This document shows, in pieces, positions 36,993 through 45,345 of a stretch of 64,000 nucleotides of DNA. Location: assembly GCF_001612825.1 (NCBI RefSeq), contig NZ_BDBE01000034.1, forward strand, positions 124,001-188,000. The letters are read 5' to 3'. The notes under the pieces were generated by a model. It did not search any database. It was not told the DNA's origin and saw nothing but the letters and a program-made list of their open reading frames with translations. Position 1 is the stretch's first letter. Each line of letters opens with the position of its first letter. Source of the DNA: Nocardia caishijiensis NBRC 108228 (GTDB lineage: Bacteria; Actinomycetota; Actinomycetes; Mycobacteriales; Mycobacteriaceae). A program made the translations under genes and the position numbers.

Positions 36993-37744
36993 CGGATGTC
37001 GACCACCTCGGGCCGGTACCGGTGATCGGCGTACCAGGCCAGCGTCTTGCGGATGCCCCAGGCGCGCACCCGTCGGTTCGACCCGTACACCCGCACGTCG
37101 CGGCGCAGCCCGTACTCGGTGGTGATGGTGCGCACCGCGTTCACCAGCGCGCGGTCCTCGTGCAGTTCCTCGATCGCGGTGCGCGGGAAACCGCCTGCGG
37201 CCGAATACAGTTCGGCGGTGATGGCCATATTGCACCCCGGTGTCATCACATACGGCCCGAGGTAGCGCGGGTCACGATTGCCCGACCTGATCTTGCCGAA
37301 CAGCGACGCCAGCTCGAGCGCCACCCGGATGATCGTGCGGTCCGACCAGGACACTCCCTCGTCGGTCCGGGGGATCAGCTGTCCGCTCACCAGGCGCAGG
37401 CCGGAATCGAACCCGGCGCGGATCCGCTGGGTCCAGTCCGGCGCGGGTAGACAGTCGGCGTCGGTGCGGGCCAGCAGCCGGGCACCCTGCGAGATCGCGT
37501 ATCGCATACCGGTGTCGGCGGCGGCACCGGTGCCCTTCTGTACCTCGTCGATCACCTCGATCACCGGGACCGGGTGCGCCGCGGCGAATTTCCGCACGAC
37601 CTCGACGGTGCGATCGGTCGAGTTGTTGTCGACGACGACCACGGTGAAATCGGTGTCGCGTTGGGCGGCAATCGCTTCCAGCGTCGCCTCGATCCCGCGT
37701 TCCTCGTCGAACGCGGGGATCACCACCCACAGCGGCGTCGTCAC
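36989..37744 (-). CDS. Family 2 glycosyltransferase
   Basis: 251 residues, GT-A fold. VVIPAFDEERGIEATLEAI at the N-terminus, VDNNSTDRT (39-47), DXD motif DAD at 95-97, and HEDRAL further on as the acceptor-side acidic motif. One possible hydrophobic patch but no clear membrane segment. Within the KAS III/ligase operon it suggests that the lipid product is glycosylated, or that the enzyme transfers a sugar to a lipid carrier. GTG start. Confidence 0.85.
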   Translation of the reverse strand: MTTPLWVVIPAFDEERGIEATLEAIAAQRDTDFTVVVVDNNSTDRTVEVVRKFAAAHPVPVIEVIDEVQKGTGAAADTGMRYAISQGARLLARTDADCLPAPDWTQRIRAGFDSGLRLVSGQLIPRTDEGVSWSDRTIIRVALELASLFGKIRSGNRDPRYLGPYVMTPGCNMAITAELYSAAGGFPRTAIEELHEDRALVNAVRTITTEYGLRRDVRVYGSNRRVRAWGIRKTLAWYADHRYRPEVVDIR

Positions 37745-37757
37745 GGGTATCGGCGGA

Positions 37758-38120
37758 TCATGGCTCGCCCAGGGTCTTCCACCAGGTGGCGCCGAGCAAC
37801 ATCGTCATCAGTGCCGCCCGGCCCGCCGGGATACCGCGTGCGGCGGCGACCCGCCGCGCGGCCGGGATCTGGGCGGCGTGCACACCGACACTGAGCACCA
37901 CATCGATCCAGAACGCCACCCGGAGCACCGTGGTGCGGAAGGGCCGGATCACGCCGAGGATCAGGAACAACCAGCCGAAGATCGGGATGGCCCGCAGCGC
38001 GAGCACCGCCTCGCGGCTCGGGGCACGGGCGGGTTCGGCCCGGTGGCGACCCGGTTGGGGCACGCTCACCTGCCAGGACTCGCCCTCGGCCGAGACCGCG
38101 TGCAACGGACGACTGCTCAC
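37758..38120 (-). CDS. Small membrane protein of the lipid operon
   Basis: 120 residues. A ~40-residue polar N-terminus, then hydrophobic helices IPIFGWLFLILGVI and VLRVAFWIDVVLSVGVHAAQI, and a basic C-terminal part ending TMLLGATWWKTL. The layout is that of a two- or three-helix membrane protein. No family recognised. GTG overlaps the stop of the upstream KAS III-like gene (GTGA); 13 bases separate it from the glycosyltransferase. Confidence 0.65.
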   Translation of the reverse strand: MSSRPLHAVSAEGESWQVSVPQPGRHRAEPARAPSREAVLALRAIPIFGWLFLILGVIRPFRTTVLRVAFWIDVVLSVGVHAAQIPAARRVAAARGIPAGRAALMTMLLGATWWKTLGEP

Positions 38121-38983
38121 CGCACTCCCTGTCCTCGGTAGGTCACCGCCGCCGCCGTCGGCCCGCCGTCGGCGGCGACGAACAACAGCGCGCGATTGTC
38201 GTGTCCCGCCGCTCGCGCGGCGACATAGGCACCGGTGAGGGCGGAGGTGTGGGCGTCACCGGCGAAGTCGTCGGTCACCACCGTCGCGACGCCGAGTTCG
38301 CGTGCGAGGTCGGTGGCGAAGTCGGGCGTCGGCTTACCGCACACCAGCACTGTATCGGCCGGGTCGAGACCGTCGGTGGCCAGTGCGTCACGTGCCGCGA
38401 TCACCGCGTGCTCGACGAGTTCTGCTGTGCCGGTGGCGAGTTCGACAGTCAGCGCGGAGCGGCCCTCGGCACCCATCTCGGCCAGGGCGACATATCCCTG
38501 CGCAGCGGGCACCGTGTCACCGGCGCTCACGTGGACATCCCCGAAACCGTAGGCGTCGGCGCGGTTCTCGAGGACCAGTGCCGCGCCGACGGGTTGGAAC
38601 GGGAACTGCGCGTCCGGGCTCATCGAGGGATGCGCGTCACCGGAGACGATCACCACGTGCCCGTTGGGCAGGTCGGCCAGCAGCGAGGCGGCCACCCCGA
38701 TGGCGTTCACCGGACCGCAGGCCCCGTTCATCAGGTCGAACGACAGGCACGGCACATCGCCGGGCCGGTATTCGAGGCCGATGCCCGCGGCCTGCTGGAT
38801 GAGGGCCGCCACCGCCGGTTCCACCAGGTTGGCGTCGCGGTACACCCCGACATTGATGAGCGCGTCGACCTGCTCGTGCGGACAGCCCGCCGCGTCGAGC
38901 GCGGCACCGGCGGCCTCGGCCGCCTGCCTCACCGAGCTGACGCCACCGGTGCGGGTGATTGCCGCCGAAATGATAATTCCCAT
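38117..38983 (-). CDS. KAS III-like protein lacking catalytic His and Asn
   Basis: 288 residues with thiolase-fold repeats. The acylation cysteine is in place (FDLMNGACG, Cys89), but where KAS III enzymes carry the catalytic His the sequence reads LVCGKPTPDF, and the GNT Asn loop is replaced by FAGDAHTSAL. It is also ~40 residues shorter than FabH. Together with the complete KAS III-like partner directly upstream (six-base gap), it looks like the non-canonical half of a heterodimer. Alternatives are an acyl-transfer-only enzyme or a stand-alone degenerate paralogue. Confidence 0.75.
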   Translation of the reverse strand: MGIIISAAITRTGGVSSVRQAAEAAGAALDAAGCPHEQVDALINVGVYRDANLVEPAVAALIQQAAGIGLEYRPGDVPCLSFDLMNGACGPVNAIGVAASLLADLPNGHVVIVSGDAHPSMSPDAQFPFQPVGAALVLENRADAYGFGDVHVSAGDTVPAAQGYVALAEMGAEGRSALTVELATGTAELVEHAVIAARDALATDGLDPADTVLVCGKPTPDFATDLARELGVATVVTDDFAGDAHTSALTGAYVAARAAGHDNRALLFVAADGGPTAAAVTYRGQGVR

Positions 38984-38989
38984 ACTGTC

Positions 38990-40018
38990 CTATACCCGAA
39001 GATCGCCCAGTGTCACCGACAAAAATCCCGCGACCACCCCGGAGGCGGCGGGCACGAACAGCACCTTCGACCTCGGGGTGATCCGGCCGTGCCGCAGCGC
39101 GTCGTAGAGGACGACGAAATGCGAAGTCGAGGCGGTGTTTCCGTACTTGTCGAGAACGGCGAGCCGGGGTGGCATCGCGGAGTCGAACTCGCGCTCGGCG
39201 ATCTTGTCGATCAATTCCACTGCCGGGCCGCTGAATTGGTGGTGGATCAGATAGTCGTACCCCTCGGCGGCGAAACTCGAGTCGCGCTCGGTGAGGAACT
39301 GCTGCTGACGCGAGGTCCACAGCAGATACCGCGATTCGTTGTGCATCGCCCGGTTGTCGGTGTAGAGCGCTACGCCCGCGCTGCGGTCGCTCGGCATACC
39401 GAGGCACAGCTCGGCGTAGGCGGCGCTGGTGTTGAGTTCCACGTAGTCCAGGCCTGGCCCGTCGGTGGCGTCGAGCAGCACGGCCGCGCCCGCGTCGCCG
39501 ACGGTGAGCGAGGCGAACTGTGGGTCGTACTTCGCGGAGATCTCGCGGACCGCCGTGTCGGAGATCGGGGTGATGCACTCACCGGAGACCACCAGGCCAC
39601 GCCGCACCGCGCCGGACCGAATCAACCTGTCCAGCACCAGAACTCCGGTGAGCATGCCCGCGCACGCGTTGGAGACGTCGAAATGGATCGCGCGTGTGGC
39701 GCCGAGGGTGTTGCGCAGCATCAGCGCGAACGACGGTTCGAGGCAGAAATCGGTGCCGCGGGTGCGGGTGATCGAACATGAGATCACCACGTCGAGGTCG
39801 GCGGCCTCGTAGCGCGAATTCGCCAGCGCGGTGCGGGCGGCGGCAAGGGCGATGGTGAACGAGTCCTCGTCGTCACCGCGCACCCGCCGGGCCCTGACCC
39901 CGCTGACCTTCTCCAGATCCAGCGGCGCCTCGACGGCGAGCCGGCTCATCAGTTCCGCCGTGGTCAGCTCGCGGGACGGCAGATACGCGCCGATCGCTTC
40001 GATTGTCGATCTCACCAT
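38990..40018 (-). CDS. 3-oxoacyl-ACP synthase III-like condensing enzyme
   Basis: 342 residues with a full Cys-His-Asn triad: Cys119 (DVSNACAG), His259/260 (YLIHHQFSG) and Asn294 (KYGNTAST). KVSGVRARRV at 37-46 and GDAGAAVLL at 174-182 are typical of KAS III/OleA-like enzymes. It should carry out a decarboxylative or head-to-head Claisen condensation of acyl thioesters. ATG 40018 has GGAAG eight bases upstream; GTG 40027 is the alternative. First gene of the operon KASIII-KASIII'-membrane-GT2-ligase; the P450 gene is divergent across ~110 bases. Confidence 0.83.
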   Translation of the reverse strand: MVRSTIEAIGAYLPSRELTTAELMSRLAVEAPLDLEKVSGVRARRVRGDDEDSFTIALAAARTALANSRYEAADLDVVISCSITRTRGTDFCLEPSFALMLRNTLGATRAIHFDVSNACAGMLTGVLVLDRLIRSGAVRRGLVVSGECITPISDTAVREISAKYDPQFASLTVGDAGAAVLLDATDGPGLDYVELNTSAAYAELCLGMPSDRSAGVALYTDNRAMHNESRYLLWTSRQQQFLTERDSSFAAEGYDYLIHHQFSGPAVELIDKIAEREFDSAMPPRLAVLDKYGNTASTSHFVVLYDALRHGRITPRSKVLFVPAASGVVAGFLSVTLGDLRV

Positions 40019-40113
40019 GTGTGTCACTTCCAGCTATCGCGCGACGGCCGACTCCGCCACCGTGCGTCCCGCCGATCCTAGTCACAGACCTTCACTAATC
40101 GGGCCTGGTCAGC

Positions 40114-40119
40114 TAGATT
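40114..40119 (+). promoter_or_regulatory. -10 hexamer TAGATT of the P450 gene (leaderless)
   Basis: TAGATT ends eight bases before the GTG of the P450 gene, with no ribosome-binding site. Confidence 0.55.
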
Positions 40120-40127
40120 CTGCCGGG

Positions 40128-41336
40128 GTGTGGAGTACTGCTCGTCGCCGTGAACTCACCCTACTCGCCGCAGGTCAGCCCTGGTTACCGGGCTTGTTGC
40201 TGGTGGGAAGGGTCGCGCGGCCCGTGCGCAAAGTGCCCGCACTCGGTTGGTTCGTCGCCGATCCCGTGGTCGCCCGCCAGATCTACAACGACAGCACCCA
40301 CTTCAGCATCGTCTCCGAGGGCGCGGCCGGGCACTGGTGGTCGCAGGTGATCGGTGACTGGGTGCGTGACCTGTTCGAGGGCCCCGGCCACACCGAGCTG
40401 CGGACCAAGGTGCGTGACCTGTTCACCCTCACCCACACCGACGCCCTCGTCCGCCGCGTCATCGGCCCCGACCTGCGTGATCTGCGCGAGCGGCTGGCGG
40501 CGGGGGAGACCGTCGACATGGCCGCCCGCGCGCAGATCCTCGTCGGTCGCAGCGTGTCCGACCTGGTCGGCATGCGGCCCGAGGACATCGCCGCGGCCAT
40601 CGGCGGCGACCCCGACGCCGACCAGGACGCCCTGTTCCTTCGCCTGTTCCACCATGTGGAGGAACTGGTCAACCTGGGTTTCGGCACGATGGCCTCCACC
40701 ACTCTCGACCCGGTGGCGGTGGCACGCGCCAGGGAACTGGCCACCCAGCTGGCCGTCAATGTCCCTGTCGCCTATGAACGGGCCGATCCCGACACCACCC
40801 TCGGCCGCTGCCGCGAACTCGGTCTGGCGGTCGAGCACGCGGCGGGCCTGGCGATCCTCATGGCCGTCGCCGGAACCGACACCCTGGCCAGCGCCATGAC
40901 CAGGATGGTCGCGATCATGCACGACACCGATCAGCACCGTGCCCTGCTCGCCGCACCCCATCGCCTGCCCGACGCCGTCCGCGAAACCCTGCGCGTGACG
41001 AGTCCCGCGTATCTGGTCGGTCGGTCGGTGACCGCCGACGTCCGCGTCGCCGACCGCGACCTGAAAGCCGGTGACCACGTCAAGATCCTCACCTGGACCA
41101 TCAACAACGCCGCGGGCGATTTCGACGTCCACCGTGACTACAACCCCGAGACCCGCCAGCTCTGGTTCGGCGGCGGCCGCCACCTGTGCCTCGGCGCGCA
41201 ACTGGTGCACTCCGAGCTCACCGCCCTGCTCGAAGCGCTCACCGCCGCCGGGCGGCCGTGGGAGATCGTCCACCGCCGCTACCGGCGCAAAGTCTTCATC
41301 CCCACCTACGAATCGCTGCGGATCCGCCTGGCCTGA
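40128..41336 (+). CDS. Cytochrome P450
   Basis: 402 residues. I-helix oxygen-binding AVAGTDTLASA, ExxR in AVRETLRVT, and heme loop FGGGRHLCLG with Cys354 as thiolate ligand. GTG 40128 starts the homology and follows the -10. No ferredoxin gene is adjacent. Divergent from the KAS III operon and sharing its upstream region, so it may oxidise that pathway's lipid; this is inferred from position only. It is convergent with the DprE1-like gene, whose stop lies a few bases away. Confidence 0.9.
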   Translation: MWSTARRRELTLLAAGQPWLPGLLLVGRVARPVRKVPALGWFVADPVVARQIYNDSTHFSIVSEGAAGHWWSQVIGDWVRDLFEGPGHTELRTKVRDLFTLTHTDALVRRVIGPDLRDLRERLAAGETVDMAARAQILVGRSVSDLVGMRPEDIAAAIGGDPDADQDALFLRLFHHVEELVNLGFGTMASTTLDPVAVARARELATQLAVNVPVAYERADPDTTLGRCRELGLAVEHAAGLAILMAVAGTDTLASAMTRMVAIMHDTDQHRALLAAPHRLPDAVRETLRVTSPAYLVGRSVTADVRVADRDLKAGDHVKILTWTINNAAGDFDVHRDYNPETRQLWFGGGRHLCLGAQLVHSELTALLEALTAAGRPWEIVHRRYRRKVFIPTYESLRIRLA

Positions 41337-41337
41337 C

Positions 41338-42723
41338 TCAGCCGAGCAGACGCAGACGGCGGGCGAGGTCGGAGGTGAAGACGCCGGAGGGGTCGACCAG
41401 GTCCCGGGTTCGGCGCCATTCGTCGAGGCGGGGATACATGGCCTCGACCATGTGCGGGGTCGTGCGGGAGTCCTTGGCGAAGTAGAGGCGTCCGCCCGCG
41501 GCGAGCACCCGTTCGTCGAGTTCGGCGCAGAACCGGCCGAGGCCGTCGGTGAAGGCGAAATCCAGGCTGAGCATGTAGCCGGGGTGCGGCCAGGACAGCG
41601 GTGCCGAATTGCTCGCGCCCATGCGTTTGAACACGTTGAGGAAGGAATGGTTGCCCGATTCGGCGATGGCGCGCACGGCATCGGCCAGCTGCTGTTCGGC
41701 GCCGAACGGCATCGAGAACTGGTATTGCAGGAAACCGCGTTTGCCGTAGGCGCGATTCCATTCCCCGAGCAGGTCGAGCGGGTGATAGAACTGCGTCAGA
41801 TTCTGGATGCGACCGCGCGCCCGGCGCGGAAACATCCGGTGCGCGGCCTCCCCGGCGATGCGCGTGGTGACGGCGTTGACCATGCCGTTCGGGAAGATGT
41901 CGGGCACTGTGAACAATTGTGGCGCATCGAAGGTCAGCGGCCGCGCGCGCAATTTCGGGGGTAGCTGATCGAGTGTGGCCAGCGATCCGCGGCTGAAACC
42001 CGCCCGGCCGAGCTTGGCCCCGGTGGAAATGGTGTCGGGCACCGCCATCGAATAGTCGTAGCCGTCGTCGGATCCGCCGGTGAGCAATTCCATGGTCTCG
42101 TCGAGATCGCGGGTGCGGTCGTTGTCGACGATGAAATACGCGGTCTCGGTGTGCTTCAACCGGATTCGGGCACCGGTGATGATGCCGGTGAGTCCCATCC
42201 CGCCGACCGTCGCCCAGAACACCGCGCTGTCGGGGCCGTCGGGTGTCAGGGTGCGCAGGTCGCCGTCGGCGGTGAGCAGATCGAGCGAGAGGACGTGATT
42301 GCCGAAACTGCCCTGCGAATGATGGTTCTTCCCGTGGATGTCGGCGGCGATCGCGCCACCGACGGTCACCTGGCGGGTACCCGGCAGCACCGGCACCCAG
42401 AGGCCGGACGGCAGCGCCGCCCGCATCAGCGCGTCCAGGCTCACGCCCGCGTCCACGTCGACGATCCCGCTGTCCGGGTCGATGTGATGGATCCGGTCGA
42501 GGGCGGTCATGTCGACCACCAGCCCGCCGCCGTTCTGGGCGGGGTCGCCGTAGCTGCGCCCGAGCCCGCGCGCGATCACCCCGCGCGCGCCCGCCGTGCG
42601 CACCCGTTCGGCGATCAGCTCGAGATCGCGCGTGCGCAGTACCTCGGCGACAGTCGGCGAGGTGCGCCCCCACCCGCTCAAACTCCGTCGCGTTGCCGTG
42701 CATGTCCCCTGCGTCGATGTCAC
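41338..42723 (-). CDS. DprE1-like FAD-dependent oxidoreductase (decaprenylphosphoryl-ribose oxidase paralogue)
   Basis: 461 residues, alignable in memory with mycobacterial DprE1 along its whole length: GWGRT, ARGLGRSYGDPAQNGGGLV, PVLPGTRQVTVGGAIA, DIHGKNHH (flavin-linked His130), LTQFYHPLD, and AKDSRTT (Lys417). At the position of the benzothiazinone-targeted Cys387 it has Ser386 (PGYMLSLDF, codon AGC). No dprE2 partner is adjacent, which is unusual for dprE1. The gene follows an ABC-transporter ATPase gene by nine bases. GTG start without ribosome site; a TAGCGT -10 overlaps the ATPase stop. The cell may carry the true dprE1 elsewhere. Confidence 0.85.
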   Translation of the reverse strand: MTSTQGTCTATRRSLSGWGRTSPTVAEVLRTRDLELIAERVRTAGARGVIARGLGRSYGDPAQNGGGLVVDMTALDRIHHIDPDSGIVDVDAGVSLDALMRAALPSGLWVPVLPGTRQVTVGGAIAADIHGKNHHSQGSFGNHVLSLDLLTADGDLRTLTPDGPDSAVFWATVGGMGLTGIITGARIRLKHTETAYFIVDNDRTRDLDETMELLTGGSDDGYDYSMAVPDTISTGAKLGRAGFSRGSLATLDQLPPKLRARPLTFDAPQLFTVPDIFPNGMVNAVTTRIAGEAAHRMFPRRARGRIQNLTQFYHPLDLLGEWNRAYGKRGFLQYQFSMPFGAEQQLADAVRAIAESGNHSFLNVFKRMGASNSAPLSWPHPGYMLSLDFAFTDGLGRFCAELDERVLAAGGRLYFAKDSRTTPHMVEAMYPRLDEWRRTRDLVDPSGVFTSDLARRLRLLG

Positions 42724-42729
42724 GCGGCA

Positions 42730-42735
42730 ACGCTA
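42730..42735 (-). promoter_or_regulatory. -10 hexamer TAGCGT before the DprE1-like gene (leaderless)
   Basis: Minus-strand TAGCGT overlaps the stop codon of the ATPase gene; six bases later comes the GTG. It would allow expression apart from the transporter. Confidence 0.5.
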
Positions 42736-43380
42736 GATCGGTTCGCTGAGGCCCGCCTGAGGGAGTTGTGGAGAAAGTGTGCCCTTGTGCAGGGTGTGCA
42801 CGCGGGTGCACGCCACGTCGAGCAGGGCGGGATCGTGGCTGATGAGGAGCACACCGAGGGTGCTGGCGTGCTGGATGACCAGGCGGATGACGGCGGCGGT
42901 CGTCGCCGCGTCGAGCATGGCGGTCGGTTCGTCGAGGAGCAGGTAGCGGGGCTGCTGGGCGAGGGCGCGGGCCAGGCAGGCGCGTTGGAGTTGGCCCTCG
43001 CTGAGGGTGTGTGGTCGGCGGTCGAGCAGGTCGGGGGTGAGGCCGACGGCGGCGGCGAGGGCGGGGATGTCGGTGGGGCGGCGGTGCATTCGGGTGGGCT
43101 CGGCGATGATCTCGGCGACGGTGAAGTGCGGATTCGTCGCCGCGCGGGGTGATTGGAAGACCATGGCCACGGTGCCGCGTGCGCGTCGGGGAGGTGTGCC
43201 CTCGACCGTCACCCGCCCCGCGTCGGGGGTGCGCAGACCGGCGAGGGTGGTGGCGAGAGTGGTTTTGCCCGAGCCGGATTCGCCGCCGAGCCCGACGATC
43301 TCGCCGGGTGCGATCGTGAGCGAGACGTCCGCGAGGACGGGGCGGCCGTAGCCGACGGTGATCGAATCAGCGTGCAGCAC
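42733..43380 (-). CDS. ABC transporter ATP-binding protein (DppF/NikE-like)
   Basis: 215 residues. Walker A GESGSGKTT, Q-loop MVFQSP, signature LSEGQ (variant of LSGGQ), Walker B YLLLDEPTA, switch His in ISHDP. Shorter than most oligopeptide/nickel ATPases because the C-terminal oligopeptide-binding extension is nearly absent. GTG start one base after the stop of the other ATPase gene. It forms the second ATPase of the transporter. Confidence 0.9.
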   Translation of the reverse strand: MLHADSITVGYGRPVLADVSLTIAPGEIVGLGGESGSGKTTLATTLAGLRTPDAGRVTVEGTPPRRARGTVAMVFQSPRAATNPHFTVAEIIAEPTRMHRRPTDIPALAAAVGLTPDLLDRRPHTLSEGQLQRACLARALAQQPRYLLLDEPTAMLDAATTAAVIRLVIQHASTLGVLLISHDPALLDVACTRVHTLHKGTLSPQLPQAGLSEPI

Positions 43381-43381
43381 G

Positions 43382-44518
43382 TCAACTCCTCGCGCGTCGG
43401 ATCAGGCGCTGCTCCACCGGAACCAGCGTGGTCGGCCCGCCCGCGTAGGGGCAGCTGTCGGACAGGTTCGTCAGCTCCCGTGGCGGGTGGGGGAGCGGGT
43501 GCAGCCCGTTCTCGGGCAGTGCGGCGAGCAGGTCGCGCGTGTAGTCGTGCCACGGATCGGCGAAGACCTCGGCCGCCGGACCCACTTCCATCAGCCGGGA
43601 GGCGTACATGACGGCCACCGTGTCGGCGATACCCGTGCGCCGCAGGTGGCTCAGATCGTGCGTGATGAGCAGGACCGCCGCGCCCGCGTCGGCGCACGCA
43701 CGCAGCAGGGCGCCGATCCGATCGGTGTGGTCGCGGTCGAGTCCGGCCGTCGGTTCGTCGGCGACGATCACCGCCGGATCACCCGCCAGCGCCGCGGCGA
43801 CCGCCGTCCGCTGGGCCATCCCGCCGGACAACTGGTGTGGGTAGAGGTCGAGTGCCGAGGGATCGAGCCCGGCCCGGCGCGACAGGTCGGCGGGTGTGTG
43901 CGAAGTGCCGAGCGCGGCAATCGTTTCCGCGAGTTGCGAGCCGATCGTGCGGACAGGTGTGAAGTGCGTGCTCGCCGATTGCGGGATCAGCGCGATATGC
44001 CTGCCCCGGTACGGCTCGACGAGGTGTCCGCGTGCGGGCCGCCCACCCGGCAGGCCGATCCGTCGGCGCCGAGTGAGCCCCGGTGCGCCGGGTTCGACAG
44101 ACGAGCGTCCTCGCCGGGCTCCCCGCTGGCTCGGCTCCTCGACGCTGTCGGGCTCGGCGGAACCGAGGTGCCGGACGACATCGATGCCTCGGTCACCCAG
44201 GCCCAGCCGAACAGCGCCGCCGACAACTGCCTCCGGCGGCAGTGTGCCCATCACCGCACTCGCGACAACCGACTTCCCGCACCCGGATTCACCAACCAGC
44301 GCGGTCACCGTGCCCGGTGCCACGTCGAGCGACACCTCACTCACCGCGTGCACGACCGCGCCACGTCGAACCGGGATCCGCACGGTCAGCGAGTCGATAC
44401 GCAGACCCTGCCGCATTCGCTCCGCGCAGCCACGAGTCGCCCGCCCGTCCGCGCCCGGACCGCTGTCGCTGGGACGCTGCGTGGTTTCCCGGCTGTCCGC
44501 GTCGAGTTTGTCGGTCAT
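43382..44518 (-). CDS. ABC transporter ATP-binding protein (DppD/NikD-like) with Arg/Gly-rich insertion
   Basis: 378 residues. Walker A GESGCGKS (76-83), Q-loop Q180, signature LSGGM, Walker B VIVADEPTAGLD, and a C-terminal SCPYAGGP Cys-containing tail typical of the peptide/nickel family. Between Walker A and the Q-loop there is an unusual insertion of about 60 residues (~108-168), rich in Arg, Gly and Glu. The N-terminal ~38 residues are also extra. ATG overlaps the permease stop (ATGA). Confidence 0.88.
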   Translation of the reverse strand: MTDKLDADSRETTQRPSDSGPGADGRATRGCAERMRQGLRIDSLTVRIPVRRGAVVHAVSEVSLDVAPGTVTALVGESGCGKSVVASAVMGTLPPEAVVGGAVRLGLGDRGIDVVRHLGSAEPDSVEEPSQRGARRGRSSVEPGAPGLTRRRRIGLPGGRPARGHLVEPYRGRHIALIPQSASTHFTPVRTIGSQLAETIAALGTSHTPADLSRRAGLDPSALDLYPHQLSGGMAQRTAVAAALAGDPAVIVADEPTAGLDRDHTDRIGALLRACADAGAAVLLITHDLSHLRRTGIADTVAVMYASRLMEVGPAAEVFADPWHDYTRDLLAALPENGLHPLPHPPRELTNLSDSCPYAGGPTTLVPVEQRLIRRARS

Positions 44519-45345
44519 CGCGGAATACGGGAAGGTTTGGGCGGCACCAGGATTGCACGCAGCGACGAACCCGCCACGGCGACGGCGAGCGTCGTCGCCA
44601 CCAGGAAACCCGCGGGGAACACGAGGGTCCACCATCCGCCGAGCAACAGCGAACTCCGCGCCTCCTCGAGCAGCGTGCCGAGGCTCGGTTCGTGCGGCGG
44701 CAACCCGAACCCGAGGAACGACAGCGTCGACTCGTGCCAGATCGCGTGCGGCAGTAGCAGAACCACCGCGATCAGCGCTTGCGGCGCCACCGCGGGCAGC
44801 AGGTGCCGGGTGAACAGGTGGGTATGTCCGGCTCCGGCGAGCACGGCGGCGGCGATGTAGTCGCGTTCGCGCAGGCTCACGCTCTCCGCCCGCACGATCC
44901 GGGCCACCTGAACCCAATGGGTGAGCCCGATGGACAACACCACGGCCAGGGTGTTGCCCCGGAACAGCGCGACGATCACGATGCCGAGCAGCAGGTGCGG
45001 CAGAGCGTTGGCGGTGTCGGCGAAGCGCATCAGTATCCGGTCGACCCGTCCGCCGACCAGCGCCGACACCCCGCCGACCAGCACGCCGAGCACCGTCGAC
45101 ACCGCCGCCGCGCACACCGCGACCACCAGCGAGGTGCGCAACGCCGCCGCGATCCGCGTGAACAGCGACCGTCCCGCCGCATCGGTACCGAACCACCACT
45201 GCCCCGACGGTGCCCGCCGGGCCTCGGCGAAATCGGTGAGCCGGTCGTCCACTCCGCCGAGCCAGGGCACGACCAGTGCGTACCCCAGCACCACGGCCAG
45301 CACCGTGATGGCGACGACGAGGCGCCGTCGAGCACCGTCACCCAT
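44515..45345 (-). CDS. ABC transporter permease (DppC/NikC-like)
   Basis: 276 residues with about six membrane segments; DUF-like N-terminus then FGTDAAGRSLFTRI, typical of the C-type permease, and the EAA loop ESVSLRERDYIAAAVLAGAGHTHLFTRHLLP. ATG 45345 overlaps the first permease stop by eight bases; a longer frame is a shadow. Confidence 0.9.
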   Translation of the reverse strand: MGDGARRRLVVAITVLAVVLGYALVVPWLGGVDDRLTDFAEARRAPSGQWWFGTDAAGRSLFTRIAAALRTSLVVAVCAAAVSTVLGVLVGGVSALVGGRVDRILMRFADTANALPHLLLGIVIVALFRGNTLAVVLSIGLTHWVQVARIVRAESVSLRERDYIAAAVLAGAGHTHLFTRHLLPAVAPQALIAVVLLLPHAIWHESTLSFLGFGLPPHEPSLGTLLEEARSSLLLGGWWTLVFPAGFLVATTLAVAVAGSSLRAILVPPKPSRIPR

